Below, piece by piece: positions 17,895 through 27,095 of a stretch of DNA of 64,000 bases. The notes under the pieces were generated by a model, which saw only the letters and a list, made by a program, of their open reading frames with translations, had not been told where the DNA came from and did no database searches. Both the position numbers and the translations under genes were made by a program. Position 1 is the stretch's first letter. Each line of letters begins with the position of its first letter. The stretch lies in assembly GCA_018242605.1 (NCBI GenBank), contig JAFEBP010000004.1, positions 509,431-573,430 of the forward strand. The letters are read 5' to 3'. The DNA is from Planctomycetota bacterium. Its GTDB lineage: Bacteria > Planctomycetota > Phycisphaerae > Phycisphaerales > UBA1924.

Positions 17895-19832
17895 TCAACA
17901 ACCGCCATTCTCCCAAGCGGCAAAGAACACATCGACATCGCCCCCGTCAACACCGCCGTCCTGGTTCACGTCGGCGTCGCATTGTCCGACCTCCCAGCGG
18001 TCGAAGAACGCGCTGACATCGGTGCCGTCGATTCCGCCGTCCTGGTTGAAATCGGCGGGGCAGTCGAGGCAGGCGCAGACGGTGAGGGTGGCCTCGCTGC
18101 TCGTGGTGACGCTGGACGCGTTGGAGACGATGCAGCGGATGTTGATGTTCCCGCCGATGCCCCAGAGCACGCGGGCCTGCATCGGGGTCGCGGTGGAACC
18201 GGTGACGTCGAGCGCGGGCTGGCCGCTGTACAAGTTGACGCCCTCGCGCAGGTCAGACCATCCCGCGGCGGGCGCGGGTTGCCACTGCCAGCGGTACGCG
18301 AACGGGCCCGCGCCCGTGGCGCCGATGGAGAACGTCGCCGTGGCGCCCAGGCAGACAGTGACCGAGCCGGGCTGGCTCAGGATGACGGGCGCGCTGTTGG
18401 AGGTGCCGGGCGTGATCGTCCGGAGTTGCCAGTCGTTCGCGGTGATGTTGGTGTCCACGCCGTCGGGGAAGCGCGAGTAACCGAGGTTGGCGGTGACGTT
18501 GTCGTCGGCGGGTATGACGGGAAGAGGCGTGCCCTCGACCAACCCGGCCATCGCGCCTTCGTAGCAGAACGAGTCAATGACTTCTCCCGAGGGCAGGAAG
18601 CGGATGAGCAGGCCGTCGGGAGCGCCGTTCTGGATGTAATCCTGCGTCGCGGCGACGCGCTGGTTGACGTTCGGCACGCTCGACCCGGTCGTCGAGATGA
18701 CGTAATACCCGTTGGTGGGCACGGCCCCGGTCAGGTTGATCGTGGAGTAGATCGTGTTGTTGGCCCCGTTCCAGAGCTCGATGGAGTACTGGGTCAGATC
18801 GAGCTGGCCGCCGGAGAGGTTCTTGAGCTCGATGAACTCGGCGGTGTCGGTCCCCGGCTGGTCGTAGTCGATCTCGTTGATGACGACCTTCGCGGCCTTG
18901 TAGTCCTCGGCGCAGTTGTCGCCGAAGGTGCGCAGGAACCCGGTGCCGGGGTAGCGATAGGTCGTCCCGTTGCTGCTGACGAACTCGAAGTAGTAGCTGC
19001 GGCAGGCGTTGGTCTTGAGCTGCGTGGCCTTGTACGTGCCCCGCGCGGCGGTGCCGAGATACGGGGTCATCAACTGTGCAACGCCGTCGACAAAGACCAT
19101 CGCCGAACGTGGCGGTTGATTGGACGCGTCGTAGAAGTTCGCGAGGAAGTCAAGCGTGGTCGGCCGAACAAGGTGCGAGCCCGAGTGCAGCGGACCGCAC
19201 GCGGGCGGCAGCGTGCACGAGCCCTGGAAATCCATCACCCAGAAGTTGCGCAGCGATCCGGTGCTGGCGAGGGCGTAGCCGCAGCCCAGCGTGGTGGGTA
19301 TGGGGCTGAGCATGATCTGACGATGAACATCGGATGTGTGGTCGGCGGGGTACGGGGGGGAGAACGATTCGGTCAGAAGCAGGTTGAAGGCCGGAAGGGG
19401 GTCGCTGGTGCTGGATCCCGAAACGAGTTCGTTGAACAGACCGCAGAGGCCCGCCGCGGCGGCGCGGGAGGCCCAGGGTGTGCCGCTACAGGAGCTGTGC
19501 GTGGGGATCGATGTGGGGCAGCCGGTGGCGATGCTGGAGGTGAAGTTGTGGGCGAACGCGCCCGCCGCGGCGTCCCACGTGAGGGGCGAGACTGACGGGT
19601 AGGTCTGCATGATCGTGCTGTTGCCGATCACGGTGGTGGCGTATGAGGCGGGCGAGATGCGTGCGGCGTTGCCGAGCACATGGAAGATGCGTTCCTGGTA
19701 TCCCGGCACACCGTTGACCGGAACGCCCAGGCTCGGGCAGCTCTGCGCCCGGGCCGGCGCCGCGATCGCCGCGGCGAAGAGCGTGATGGATACCGAACAC
19801 CCGCGTGAAGGACGGAGAGCATGGAAGAACAT
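17895..19832 (-). CDS. GC-type dockerin protein with CAP and lamin-tail domains
   Basis: A 645-residue secreted protein. A signal peptide (1-30, ending PARAQ) is followed by a CAP/SCP-like domain (about 40-205), seen from the 'PLTWDAAAGAFAHNFTSSIATGCP' type helix, THSSC and the late SDVHRQIML segment. A lamin-tail domain starts at VVINEIDYDQPGTDTAEFIEL (about 310) and runs to about 450. An Ig-like segment (480-585) and the dockerin (591-645, WENGGC) complete it. The ATG at 19832 has GAGGTGA 7 bases upstream. CAP domains are linked to adhesion or lipid binding and lamin tails to cell-surface anchoring; the combined role here is unknown. Confidence 0.85.
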   Translation of the reverse strand: MFFHALRPSRGCSVSITLFAAAIAAPARAQSCPSLGVPVNGVPGYQERIFHVLGNAARISPASYATTVIGNSTIMQTYPSVSPLTWDAAAGAFAHNFTSSIATGCPTSIPTHSSCSGTPWASRAAAAGLCGLFNELVSGSSTSDPLPAFNLLLTESFSPPYPADHTSDVHRQIMLSPIPTTLGCGYALASTGSLRNFWVMDFQGSCTLPPACGPLHSGSHLVRPTTLDFLANFYDASNQPPRSAMVFVDGVAQLMTPYLGTAARGTYKATQLKTNACRSYYFEFVSSNGTTYRYPGTGFLRTFGDNCAEDYKAAKVVINEIDYDQPGTDTAEFIELKNLSGGQLDLTQYSIELWNGANNTIYSTINLTGAVPTNGYYVISTTGSSVPNVNQRVAATQDYIQNGAPDGLLIRFLPSGEVIDSFCYEGAMAGLVEGTPLPVIPADDNVTANLGYSRFPDGVDTNITANDWQLRTITPGTSNSAPVILSQPGSVTVCLGATATFSIGATGAGPFAYRWQWQPAPAAGWSDLREGVNLYSGQPALDVTGSTATPMQARVLWGIGGNINIRCIVSNASSVTTSSEATLTVCACLDCPADFNQDGGIDGTDVSAFFDRWEVGQCDADVNQDGGVDGGDVDVFFAAWENGGC

Positions 19833-20060
19833 GGGCGGATCACCTCACAACGAACACGAATTGCGCCAGTGAAACCGGCGCGATGCCAAGAAGCGGCGAA
19901 ACAGCGGGCCGGGTGAGCTGGCCCCCGACCGATCGGGACAGTGTACCTGAATCTGATAGCGGCCGCAAGATCAGACGAGACGATTGGCGGGATTGGTCAG
20001 GGTCGCGGATTGGCGGCGGTGGAGCTGCGGCTTATCGGGCGGAGCCGTCCGGCGTGCGAT

Positions 20061-20795
20061 TCAACAGCCACCCGCTTCCCACGCGGCGAAGAAATCAGAG
20101 ACATCGCCGCCATCGACGCCGCCGTCGGCGTTCACATCAGCACAAGCGCTCCCGGATTCCCACACCGCGAAGAAGTCGCCCACATCGGCGCCATCGATGC
20201 CGCCGTCCTGGTTGAAGTCCGCGGGGCAGCCCGGGCCCAGGTCGGTCATGGAAATGTCATCGAGGTAGAAGTCGTTGGGGAATCGCGAGGTGTTCAGGTC
20301 GTCGATGATGATGACGGCGCTGGGAGCGTCGGCCACCCACGTGGACTGCGACTGACTCCAGATGCGGGTCTGCTCCGCGAGCGTCATCGCGCTTCCTACC
20401 TGCACGCCGTTCACTTTGAGGCGAAGAATCGCTGGGCCACCCGCGACGGCCGTGCATCCCCAGAACGACAGGCGGTAAGAGTGCCCCGGGCACACCGCGA
20501 CGGTTTGCGACCAGACTCGCAGGTTGGGGGTGAGCGATCCGTTGACCACCATCATGAGCACGCTGCCCGTGCTGACCGGGGGCGGGTTGACAAACGATCC
20601 GTTGAACGTGTTGCCAACCGCTCGGACGGTGTATTGCCCCTCGCAGCAGTTACCGCCCGAGGAATACGCGTAGTCACTGACAAAGCCGGTGTTTCCGGAT
20701 TCGAAGTTGCCGTTGACGATGAGGTTCTGGCCAAGGGCGGCGCCCGAGGCACAGAGGGCGAGCATACACGCGGCCATGCAGTTCAGACGGTTCAT
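20061..20795 (-). CDS. GC-type dockerin protein, CBM-like N-terminus
   Basis: A 244-residue secreted protein, the smallest dockerin protein here. After a signal peptide (about 1-22, ending AALGQ) it opens with NLIVNGNFESGNTGFVSDY, the typical start of DUF642/CBM4-9-like jelly-roll domains, and contains YRLSFWG and FYLDDISM, which fit that fold. There is no Ig-like module. The dockerin is at 190-244, preceded by GPGCPADFN. The ATG at 20795 has AAGGA about 9 bases upstream. Its start lies 29 bases beyond the stop of the gene at 20825 on the same strand, so the two probably share a transcript. Carbohydrate binding is an inference from the fold only. Confidence 0.85.
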   Translation of the reverse strand: MNRLNCMAACMLALCASGAALGQNLIVNGNFESGNTGFVSDYAYSSGGNCCEGQYTVRAVGNTFNGSFVNPPPVSTGSVLMMVVNGSLTPNLRVWSQTVAVCPGHSYRLSFWGCTAVAGGPAILRLKVNGVQVGSAMTLAEQTRIWSQSQSTWVADAPSAVIIIDDLNTSRFPNDFYLDDISMTDLGPGCPADFNQDGGIDGADVGDFFAVWESGSACADVNADGGVDGGDVSDFFAAWEAGGC

Positions 20796-20824
20796 CACGA
20801 TGGTTCCTTCCGGTTTAACACTGA

Positions 20825-21955
20825 TCAACACCCGCCCGCTTCCCAAGCTCCGTAGAACGATGAAACGTCGCTGCCGTCGATGCCGCCGTCGGCGTTGGCA
20901 TCAGCGTCGCAGTGGCCCGACTCCCAGGAAGCGAAGAAGTCGGAAACGTCGGTCCCGTCGATCCCGCCATCGAGATTGAAATCCGCGGGGCACGCCAGAC
21001 AGGCGCACACCGTGAGCGTCGCGGGCTGTGTCACCATCTGCCCGCAGGGGCCGGTGGCGATGCACCGAAGGCGCGGTTGGTTGCACGGCGCCGGGGCGCG
21101 GCGGAGATCCTCGCTGATCGTGAGGTTCACGGTTCCCGGAGAATCGAAAGTGGCGGACCCAATAGGGAGCCCACCGCATGTGGTGCCCGAGGGTTCCAGG
21201 TTCTTCCACCCACCGGGTGCGGCCTCGTCCTCGATCTGCCACTGATACGTCAACGGGCCGGTGCCCGCCGCTTCGGTCGCGAGAGTGACAGTTTCGGTGG
21301 GGCAGGATGTGATCGAGACAGGCTGGAGACTGATCGTCGGCGTGACACAGGTCGCCGTGTAGAAACGGCCGAAGTACTCGTCATCGCACGTGCCGCCCAT
21401 CTCCCGTACTTCGAAACGATCGAAGGCGACGGGGCTGATGACACCAACGAACGCGGCGGTGTCGTCCGGACGGTTGTAGTCAAAGGAAGCTACAGCGACG
21501 CCCGCGCGGCGGAGTGTGACCCGAAACGTTGAGTTGGCGCACGGACAACCGACCGAGCAGGGGTTGTACCGGACTGTCACCGTGGTGGGCTCGGCAAAGT
21601 CAAAGCCCACGGCGCTGAGAAGCCCGTCGAACTGCGCGTTGAGATTTTCGGGACCGTCGATCGCGATGTCGTTGCCGGGGACCAGCGTGGTCCAGTCCGG
21701 GCCGACGAGCGGGTGGTTGCCCGAGCCAATCCACAGCCCGCTGCTGGGCGAGGAGACCGAGAGTGTGATGCCGCCGAGCGAATAGGACGCGTTGACTCCT
21801 CCGGGGAGTTGGCCCAGGTTCGGCCACTCGGGACCCGCCTGGGCTTGCGACGCGGCGAGAAAGGCGCTGCGGTCGGAGAAGACCGAGAGTTGAGCGTGAG
21901 CGGTGGCCGCGAGCATGATCGCCGCGACGGCCGATCGGGTGATGTGGCCGAACAT
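20825..21955 (-). CDS. GC-type dockerin protein with Ig-like domain
   Basis: A 376-residue secreted protein. The signal peptide (1-22) ends ATAHAQ. The first 185 residues are a beta domain with PFAM-unknown appearance but with the VGFDFAEPTTVTVRY strand pattern seen in choice-of-anchor type secreted proteins. An Ig-like segment (about 205-315) and the dockerin (322-376, WEAGGC) follow. The ATG at 21955 has GGAGG 8 bases upstream; an in-frame start at 22051 adds 32 Arg-rich residues before the signal peptide and is rejected. The function is unknown. Confidence 0.85.
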   Translation of the reverse strand: MFGHITRSAVAAIMLAATAHAQLSVFSDRSAFLAASQAQAGPEWPNLGQLPGGVNASYSLGGITLSVSSPSSGLWIGSGNHPLVGPDWTTLVPGNDIAIDGPENLNAQFDGLLSAVGFDFAEPTTVTVRYNPCSVGCPCANSTFRVTLRRAGVAVASFDYNRPDDTAAFVGVISPVAFDRFEVREMGGTCDDEYFGRFYTATCVTPTISLQPVSITSCPTETVTLATEAAGTGPLTYQWQIEDEAAPGGWKNLEPSGTTCGGLPIGSATFDSPGTVNLTISEDLRRAPAPCNQPRLRCIATGPCGQMVTQPATLTVCACLACPADFNLDGGIDGTDVSDFFASWESGHCDADANADGGIDGSDVSSFYGAWEAGGC

Positions 21956-22121
21956 ATCTCTTGCCTCCGCTGAGTGCCGCGCGACGCGGGGCGGGCTCAG
22001 GCGCATGATGGTACGCGCGGTGGCACGAACGTCTTCCAGGATCAACCTCACGTTCAGGCGTGCAACGCCCGAGAATGCGCGCGCCTCAGTCGGTCAGTTC
22101 GCGGGAGGCAGCGATACGCAG

Positions 22122-22167
22122 AAAAACGGCGCTCGCGCCGGCCTCGGAGTGGCCGGCACGAGCGCCG
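22122..22167 (-). terminator. Rho-independent terminator of the 22209-23789 gene
   Basis: On the minus strand, a two-part GC-rich stem (CGGCGCTCG pairing CGAGCGCCG, and GCCGGCC pairing GGCCGGC, with one C/A mismatch between them) is followed directly by five Ts at 22126-22122. It lies 42 bases past the stop of the dockerin gene that ends at 22209. The stem is perfect apart from the single mismatch. Confidence 0.85.
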
Positions 22168-22208
22168 CGATGATGCATGAAGCCTGCGGGTCCCAACAGC
22201 AACGACGG

Positions 22209-23789
22209 TCAGCAGCCGCCGTTTTCCCACGCGGTAAAGAACGTGGCCACATCGCCACCATCGATACCGCCGTCCTGGTTGGTGTCGGCATCGCACGAGG
22301 CGCCCTGCCAGTGCTGGAAGAAGGCCGCGACATCTGACCCGTCGACGCCGCCGTCCAGATTGAAGTCGGCAGGGCAGGCGAGGTACGCGCATCCGGCGAC
22401 GGTCAGAGAGGCGGGGTCGCTGTACACGCTGGTGTAAGCGTTGAAGATCTCCGCCGTGTAATCGCCCGCGTCGGCGGGGGTCACGTTGCGGATCGTGAGG
22501 GTGCTGGACATGCCGCCGGACCCCATCGAGATCTCGTAGTGGGGGTATTCGGGCACGATCGGCACGCCGTTGTGCGTCCACTCGTAGTGCGGTGCGATCA
22601 TGGTGTCCGCCACCACGGTGAACCTGACGGTGGCGCCCGCATCCACCGAATCCGACTCGGGTTGGGTGTCGATCGCGAGCGGTACATCAACGCTCAGCAT
22701 CGCCGCGTGGGACGCGACGAACCCGCAGTCATCGGTGACGATGCAGACGTACGCACCGGCGCTGGACAGGACGATCGGGTCGATGTTGATGTCGGGCTGA
22801 TCTTCGCCCTCGAGATCAACGCCCTCGTGTTGCCACTGGTAGTTGAGACGCCCACCGCTGGGGTGAGCTGTCGCGGCGACCGAGAACTCGGCGCGGCCGT
22901 CGTACGGCGCCACAACGTCCTGCGGCTGGGCCGTGATGACGGGCAGGTAGGCGGCCGAGCAGTTCGTTCCCTGGGAAATCTGCGCTGTCAGAACTGTCCC
23001 GATGAGCGGGCCGGGCGCATCGGTCCATTCGCCGCCGACCTGGCGCGGCACGTTCGCGAAGACGGCGTACGAGACGACCTCGCTCTCGGTGTCGCCCGGG
23101 TTGGGCGCGGGTTCCTCGGTGATCAGCGGCACGCCGAACAGGAGCTCTTCGACGTCCATCGGCGTTGAGCCGGTGATGAGCGGGTCGTTGGGCATGAGTT
23201 CCTCGAGGGCGACCTGACGCTGAGCCACGGTCACACGCCGCTCCACCCAGATCAGCCGGCCGAGGGGATCGACGTTTCGGACCGTCTCACGGATCACGTC
23301 ACGCCCGCCGGTGTGAACCAGTTCCACCGTGATCTGTGGGAACGCCAGCGGCGGCGGGGGCGGCGGCGGAGGGGGCGGGGGCGGCGGCGGCGGGTCGTTG
23401 GGGTTTACGACCGTGCCAGGAATCCACCGGAAACGCTGCGCGGTGATGGGGTGGCGGTTCTGGAGCGAGACGCCGAAGTGCTCGATGATGTTGGAGTGCG
23501 TCGCGCGGGTTGGGCGCGAATATACGAGGCGGATGCCGGTGTTGCCGGGCAGGGCCGTGATGGTCGGCGAGCCGTAGTTGGGGTTGCGGTACGTGTGATA
23601 GACATCCTCGGGCTGTGGGCCGTCGAGTTCGATCTCGAACTCGTTGCAATCGCCGCCCGTGTTGTTCGGGCAGTCGAAGTTGCCCAGGCCGCCGATGATG
23701 ACGACGCCGGCGAGGGACTGGCCGGCCGCGAGCGTGAGGCACGCCGCGGCGGTTGCCAGTGTGAGCAAACGCGAGATACTCATTCTCAT
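22209..23789 (-). CDS. GC-type dockerin protein with polyproline tract and Ig-like domains
   Basis: A 526-residue secreted protein. A signal peptide (about 1-27) is followed by a domain with GGLGNFDCPNN, and then a run of 15 consecutive prolines at residues 133-147. Two Ig-like segments follow (about 300-385 and 390-468) and the dockerin (472-526) ends WENGGC. The DNA behind the prolines is very G-rich on the plus strand (23350-23396). Translation of such a run needs EF-P, and the DNA could form G-quadruplexes. The ATG at 23789 has GGAG 7 bases upstream. A rho-independent terminator follows. The function is unknown. Confidence 0.85.
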   Translation of the reverse strand: MRMSISRLLTLATAAACLTLAAGQSLAGVVIIGGLGNFDCPNNTGGDCNEFEIELDGPQPEDVYHTYRNPNYGSPTITALPGNTGIRLVYSRPTRATHSNIIEHFGVSLQNRHPITAQRFRWIPGTVVNPNDPPPPPPPPPPPPPPPLAFPQITVELVHTGGRDVIRETVRNVDPLGRLIWVERRVTVAQRQVALEELMPNDPLITGSTPMDVEELLFGVPLITEEPAPNPGDTESEVVSYAVFANVPRQVGGEWTDAPGPLIGTVLTAQISQGTNCSAAYLPVITAQPQDVVAPYDGRAEFSVAATAHPSGGRLNYQWQHEGVDLEGEDQPDINIDPIVLSSAGAYVCIVTDDCGFVASHAAMLSVDVPLAIDTQPESDSVDAGATVRFTVVADTMIAPHYEWTHNGVPIVPEYPHYEISMGSGGMSSTLTIRNVTPADAGDYTAEIFNAYTSVYSDPASLTVAGCAYLACPADFNLDGGVDGSDVAAFFQHWQGASCDADTNQDGGIDGGDVATFFTAWENGGC

Positions 23790-24099
23790 TTCGATTCTCC
23801 AAGAGATGGTCGGCCCCGACCATTGCCGGCGACGCACGAGGTCGCCGTTCATTCACTTGATCGCCGCCAACACCGGGGATCATGCCCGGCCTGAGTATGA
23901 GCGGGCGGAGTTGAGGCAGATACGCGGTGCGACAAAATAAAATGTGAACTCGGCGCGATGAATACGAGGCGTGCGTGAACCGCGACATCGCGGTGCGACT
24001 CGTCGCGGCCCATGGTTCTTTCCACAAGTCGTCACTCGCCGGCGCACTCGTTACGACCGCGCGACCGGGCGCGGGCAGTTCAGGGCCAACTGCGACCGA

Positions 24100-25503
24100 T
24101 CAACAACCGCCCGCTTCCCACGCGATGAAGAACGTGGCCACGTCGCCGCCGTCGACACCGCCGTCGATGTTGACATCCGCCGCCGCGTCACCGGCCTCCC
24201 ACACAAGGAAGAAGGCCTCGACGTCAGCGCCGTCGATGCCCCCGTCCTGGTTGAAATCCGCGGGGCAGGGCGTGCAGGTGTTGACGGTGACCATCGCCGC
24301 GGCGCTGGTCACGGCCGAGCAGGGGTTACGCACCACGCACACGTAGGAGCCCTGGTCAGCGGGCTGGGCGTTGACGACGCTGAGCATCGGGGCGGTGACT
24401 CCGGAAACGATCGAACCGTTCGCGGTTGGACCATCGCTCAGCGCGACTCCGTCTTTCTTCCACTGGTAAGAGAGCGGGCCGTTGCCCGCGCCGGTCAAAA
24501 GCGTGAATGTGTCGCCTGCGCACGAAGACGCGGCGGTCGGGCTAGACGTGACCGTCGGGCCGCCGAACGTGACTGTCAGCGTCGCGCCCGATGTTGTCGA
24601 AGGGCCGCAGGCGTTTGAGATGACGCAGTCGTAGGTGCCAACATCGGCCCAGTATGAGGCGTTGGAGATCGTGAGCGTCGCGGTGGTCGCCCCGGAAATC
24701 GTGGCTCCCCCACCGTGACCGCCGCCGTTAGGTCCGTCGAACACGGCGTTGCCGTTCAATCGCCAGCGGTAGGAAAATGGGCCGGTGCCGGTCGCGGCGG
24801 CTGAGAAGACGGCGGTCGTGGCGTTGGCACATCCAACGATTGCCGCCGGGTTGAGCGTGATGGTGGGCGCGGAGCACGAAGAGGTGGTTCCGACGAGTGT
24901 GAACGCCACATCGCCCGTCCCGAATACATAGCGGTAGTCGCCCACCGCCGCGGGGACGCGGGCGAAGTGCGAGCCATTGCCGCCGGTAGCGGTGGAGAGC
25001 CCCCAGGTGGGCCAACTGCTCTGCCACGCGATGATCTGCAACCAGTATCGCGTGTTCGCCGCGGCGAGGAAGGGACGGGCGAGCGTGTAGTGATAGTCGT
25101 ACATCGCGGTGCCGCCGAACGTGCCCGCGGGCGTTTCCCCGGCGTTGCCGTCCACCGTGAAGTGGGCCAGGGGCCCGGGGTACAGGAATCCCAGGTCCGG
25201 CTGCGTGCCCGCGGGGATGGAGGCATAGATCGCGACCTCGAAACTGACGATGTTGCGTGCGCCGCCCGCGTACCCGCCGCGCCAGCGGATCTCGTTGATC
25301 GTGCCGGCGACGGGCAGTTCGAACGCGTCCCAGATGAACTCGTCGTAGTTGCTGCCGTCGGGGTCCCAGTATGCGGACGTGACGGTCGTGCCCGCGCCGG
25401 TGGGAGGCTGGACGAACAGGACATCCGCCCGGGCGAGGCCGCAGAGCAAGAGGGCCGCAAGACAGAGAACCAACACCGGGAATCCGATCAAACGAGTGCG
25501 CAT
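24100..25503 (-). CDS. GC-type dockerin protein, paralogue of the 2393-4465 protein
   Basis: A 467-residue secreted protein. The signal peptide (about 1-26) ends GLARA. The next 180 residues match the corresponding domain of the protein at 2393-4465: YWDPDGSNYDEFIWDAF, AIYASIPAGTQPD, NAGETPAGTFGG and NTRYWLQI all recur. Instead of InlB-like repeats, it then carries two Ig-like segments (about 215-320 and 320-410) before the dockerin (413-467). It is thus the same N-terminal module with a different middle. The ATG at 25503 is used; AGGA lies 9 bases before it. The function is unknown, probably surface display. Confidence 0.85.
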   Translation of the reverse strand: MRTRLIGFPVLVLCLAALLLCGLARADVLFVQPPTGAGTTVTSAYWDPDGSNYDEFIWDAFELPVAGTINEIRWRGGYAGGARNIVSFEVAIYASIPAGTQPDLGFLYPGPLAHFTVDGNAGETPAGTFGGTAMYDYHYTLARPFLAAANTRYWLQIIAWQSSWPTWGLSTATGGNGSHFARVPAAVGDYRYVFGTGDVAFTLVGTTSSCSAPTITLNPAAIVGCANATTAVFSAAATGTGPFSYRWRLNGNAVFDGPNGGGHGGGATISGATTATLTISNASYWADVGTYDCVISNACGPSTTSGATLTVTFGGPTVTSSPTAASSCAGDTFTLLTGAGNGPLSYQWKKDGVALSDGPTANGSIVSGVTAPMLSVVNAQPADQGSYVCVVRNPCSAVTSAAAMVTVNTCTPCPADFNQDGGIDGADVEAFFLVWEAGDAAADVNIDGGVDGGDVATFFIAWEAGGC

Positions 25504-25634
25504 GGTCAATGTTCCTGTATGAACTGACGACTCAGCCCATCAGGAGACGATTGAGCGGGTGATTAATACATCTGTTTATCCACTATTATGTACGACGGGG
25601 CGAGCCTCCGAACATTCGCCGACCAGGCCGGTGC

Positions 25635-26540
25635 TCATCCGCAACCGCCCGCTTCCCACGCCGCGAAGAAGGTGGCCACATCGGCCCCGTCCACGCCGCC
25701 GTCGAAGTTGACGTCCGCGGAAGAGTCGCCCACTTCCCACGCGGCGAAGAACGCGTCGACGTCGGAGCCGTCCACGCCGCCATCCTGGTTGAAGTCCGCG
25801 GGGCACGGTGAACAATCGTGTACCCGCAGCGTTCCGGCGGGAGCCACAACGGAATCGCAGCCGTTGGCCACGATACAGCTGTAGTCGCCGGCGTCCGAGT
25901 CCGTGATGCTGTAGATGTTCAGCGTCGCATCGGTAACGCCGCTGACACGGCCCGGCTCCTCCTCCACCGCGACGCCGTCTTTGAGCCACTGATACAGGTA
26001 AGGCCCGTGACCGCTGCCGACTGCCTCAAATGATGTTGCCGCTCCCAGACAGACATTCTCGGTCACGCCAAACGCGACAGCGCTCAGGTCACCGTCGCTG
26101 CACAAGGTGACCGTGCCGCCCCAACCCGCGAGAATTCCTGCGTTGCAACCGCCCTCTCGGCCCAGGGCGTGGATTTCAATTGTGTGTACTCCCGGGCTCA
26201 CCGGGCCGACGTCAACGAGCGGGCTGCTCTCGCCCGGCGCCAGGAAGCCGGTTGAGAAGGCGAACAGGCCGTCGACGTAGAAGTCCATGGAAACATCAGA
26301 GCAATGGGTGCCCGCGGCCTGCATGGCCAGCGAAAGGACCCCGGCGCTGTATTCATCGAAAGTCACCACGGTGCCGCAATCCTGCCCCGTTGCGAAGCAC
26401 TCCGCGCTGACCGGTACCGAAGTGCAGCATACCTGCGCGCTCGACGCAGCGGCGAATGAAACCACCCCGAACGGGACGAGCAACGCGCGGGCACGCCATC
26501 CGGCGCGGATTGACCGATTCAAGCGAGTCTTCGTCGACAT
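25635..26540 (-). CDS. GC-type dockerin protein with Ig-like domain
   Basis: A 301-residue secreted protein. A leader with an Arg-rich n-region and hydrophobic core (about 18-36) ends SSAQ. The first domain (about 37-160) is Cys-rich, with CCTSVPVSAECFATGQDCG at its start. An Ig-like segment (about 165-240) contains DAGDYSCIVANGCD. The dockerin (246-301) begins CSPCPADFN and ends WEAGGCG, one of three tails here with a Gly after the Cys. The ATG at 26540 has AGGAG 6 bases upstream. The function is unknown. Confidence 0.83.
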   Translation of the reverse strand: MSTKTRLNRSIRAGWRARALLVPFGVVSFAAASSAQVCCTSVPVSAECFATGQDCGTVVTFDEYSAGVLSLAMQAAGTHCSDVSMDFYVDGLFAFSTGFLAPGESSPLVDVGPVSPGVHTIEIHALGREGGCNAGILAGWGGTVTLCSDGDLSAVAFGVTENVCLGAATSFEAVGSGHGPYLYQWLKDGVAVEEEPGRVSGVTDATLNIYSITDSDAGDYSCIVANGCDSVVAPAGTLRVHDCSPCPADFNQDGGVDGSDVDAFFAAWEVGDSSADVNFDGGVDGADVATFFAAWEAGGCG

Positions 26541-27095
26541 GGTGCACTCCTGATTCGCGATGCCATTGAACAACCGCCCCCGCGGAGCGGATGCATCCAT
26601 GTTACCGAAATCCGAACGCGGTGCAAGCCTTATTGATGCAAAGCCTGCTCAGCATGCAAAGCCCGCTCCGCGGCCCGCGCTCGCCGAGGACACTGCGGCG
26701 CAGAACGGGGCCGGTTGGGAGTCTGGTTGTGCCGGAGGGACCGAGCGGGCTTCACGCCACCCCGCCTGCGAGATTGCGCGGGTCGATCACGGAACCGGAT
26801 CGTGCGTCGGCGGGATTCCGCACGCGGGTCGAGAGCCGCCTGTGTGTATATATGGATATACATCTACTCAATACACCGTTTTATGTTCAAAAAAACGCTG
26901 TTTTTGGCCGTGGCGCCCCGGCGGCAACTCTTGAGACTGAGTATCAACTACGCTGGAATCGCGAATTATCTGCGGGCTTCGGAACTAAACGCGTGCCCGC
27001 GCACTCCTACTGAGTGACGCGGCGATGTCCGGCGCCGCCTGAGCTTCTCGTGCGCTCAGCCGTTCAAGACCATCAAACCCGGACTGGAGCCGATC
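26541..27095. other. Intergenic region with an AT-rich patch
   Basis: This 555-bp gap is divergent between the minus-strand dockerin gene and the plus-strand cytochrome operon. It holds no convincing gene. From about 26840 to 26960 it is far more AT-rich than the surroundings, with TATATATGGATATACAT and a CAAAAAA...TTTTTGG pair, so it is probably the promoter region for the cytochrome operon. I see no RNA gene or transposase remnant. Confidence 0.5.

Noticed and set aside
17874..19595. A 573-codon plus-strand frame across the CAP/lamin-tail gene
   Set aside because: It is the mirror of the real gene, with Gly/Arg/Val-rich sequence and repeats that come from the antisense dockerin.
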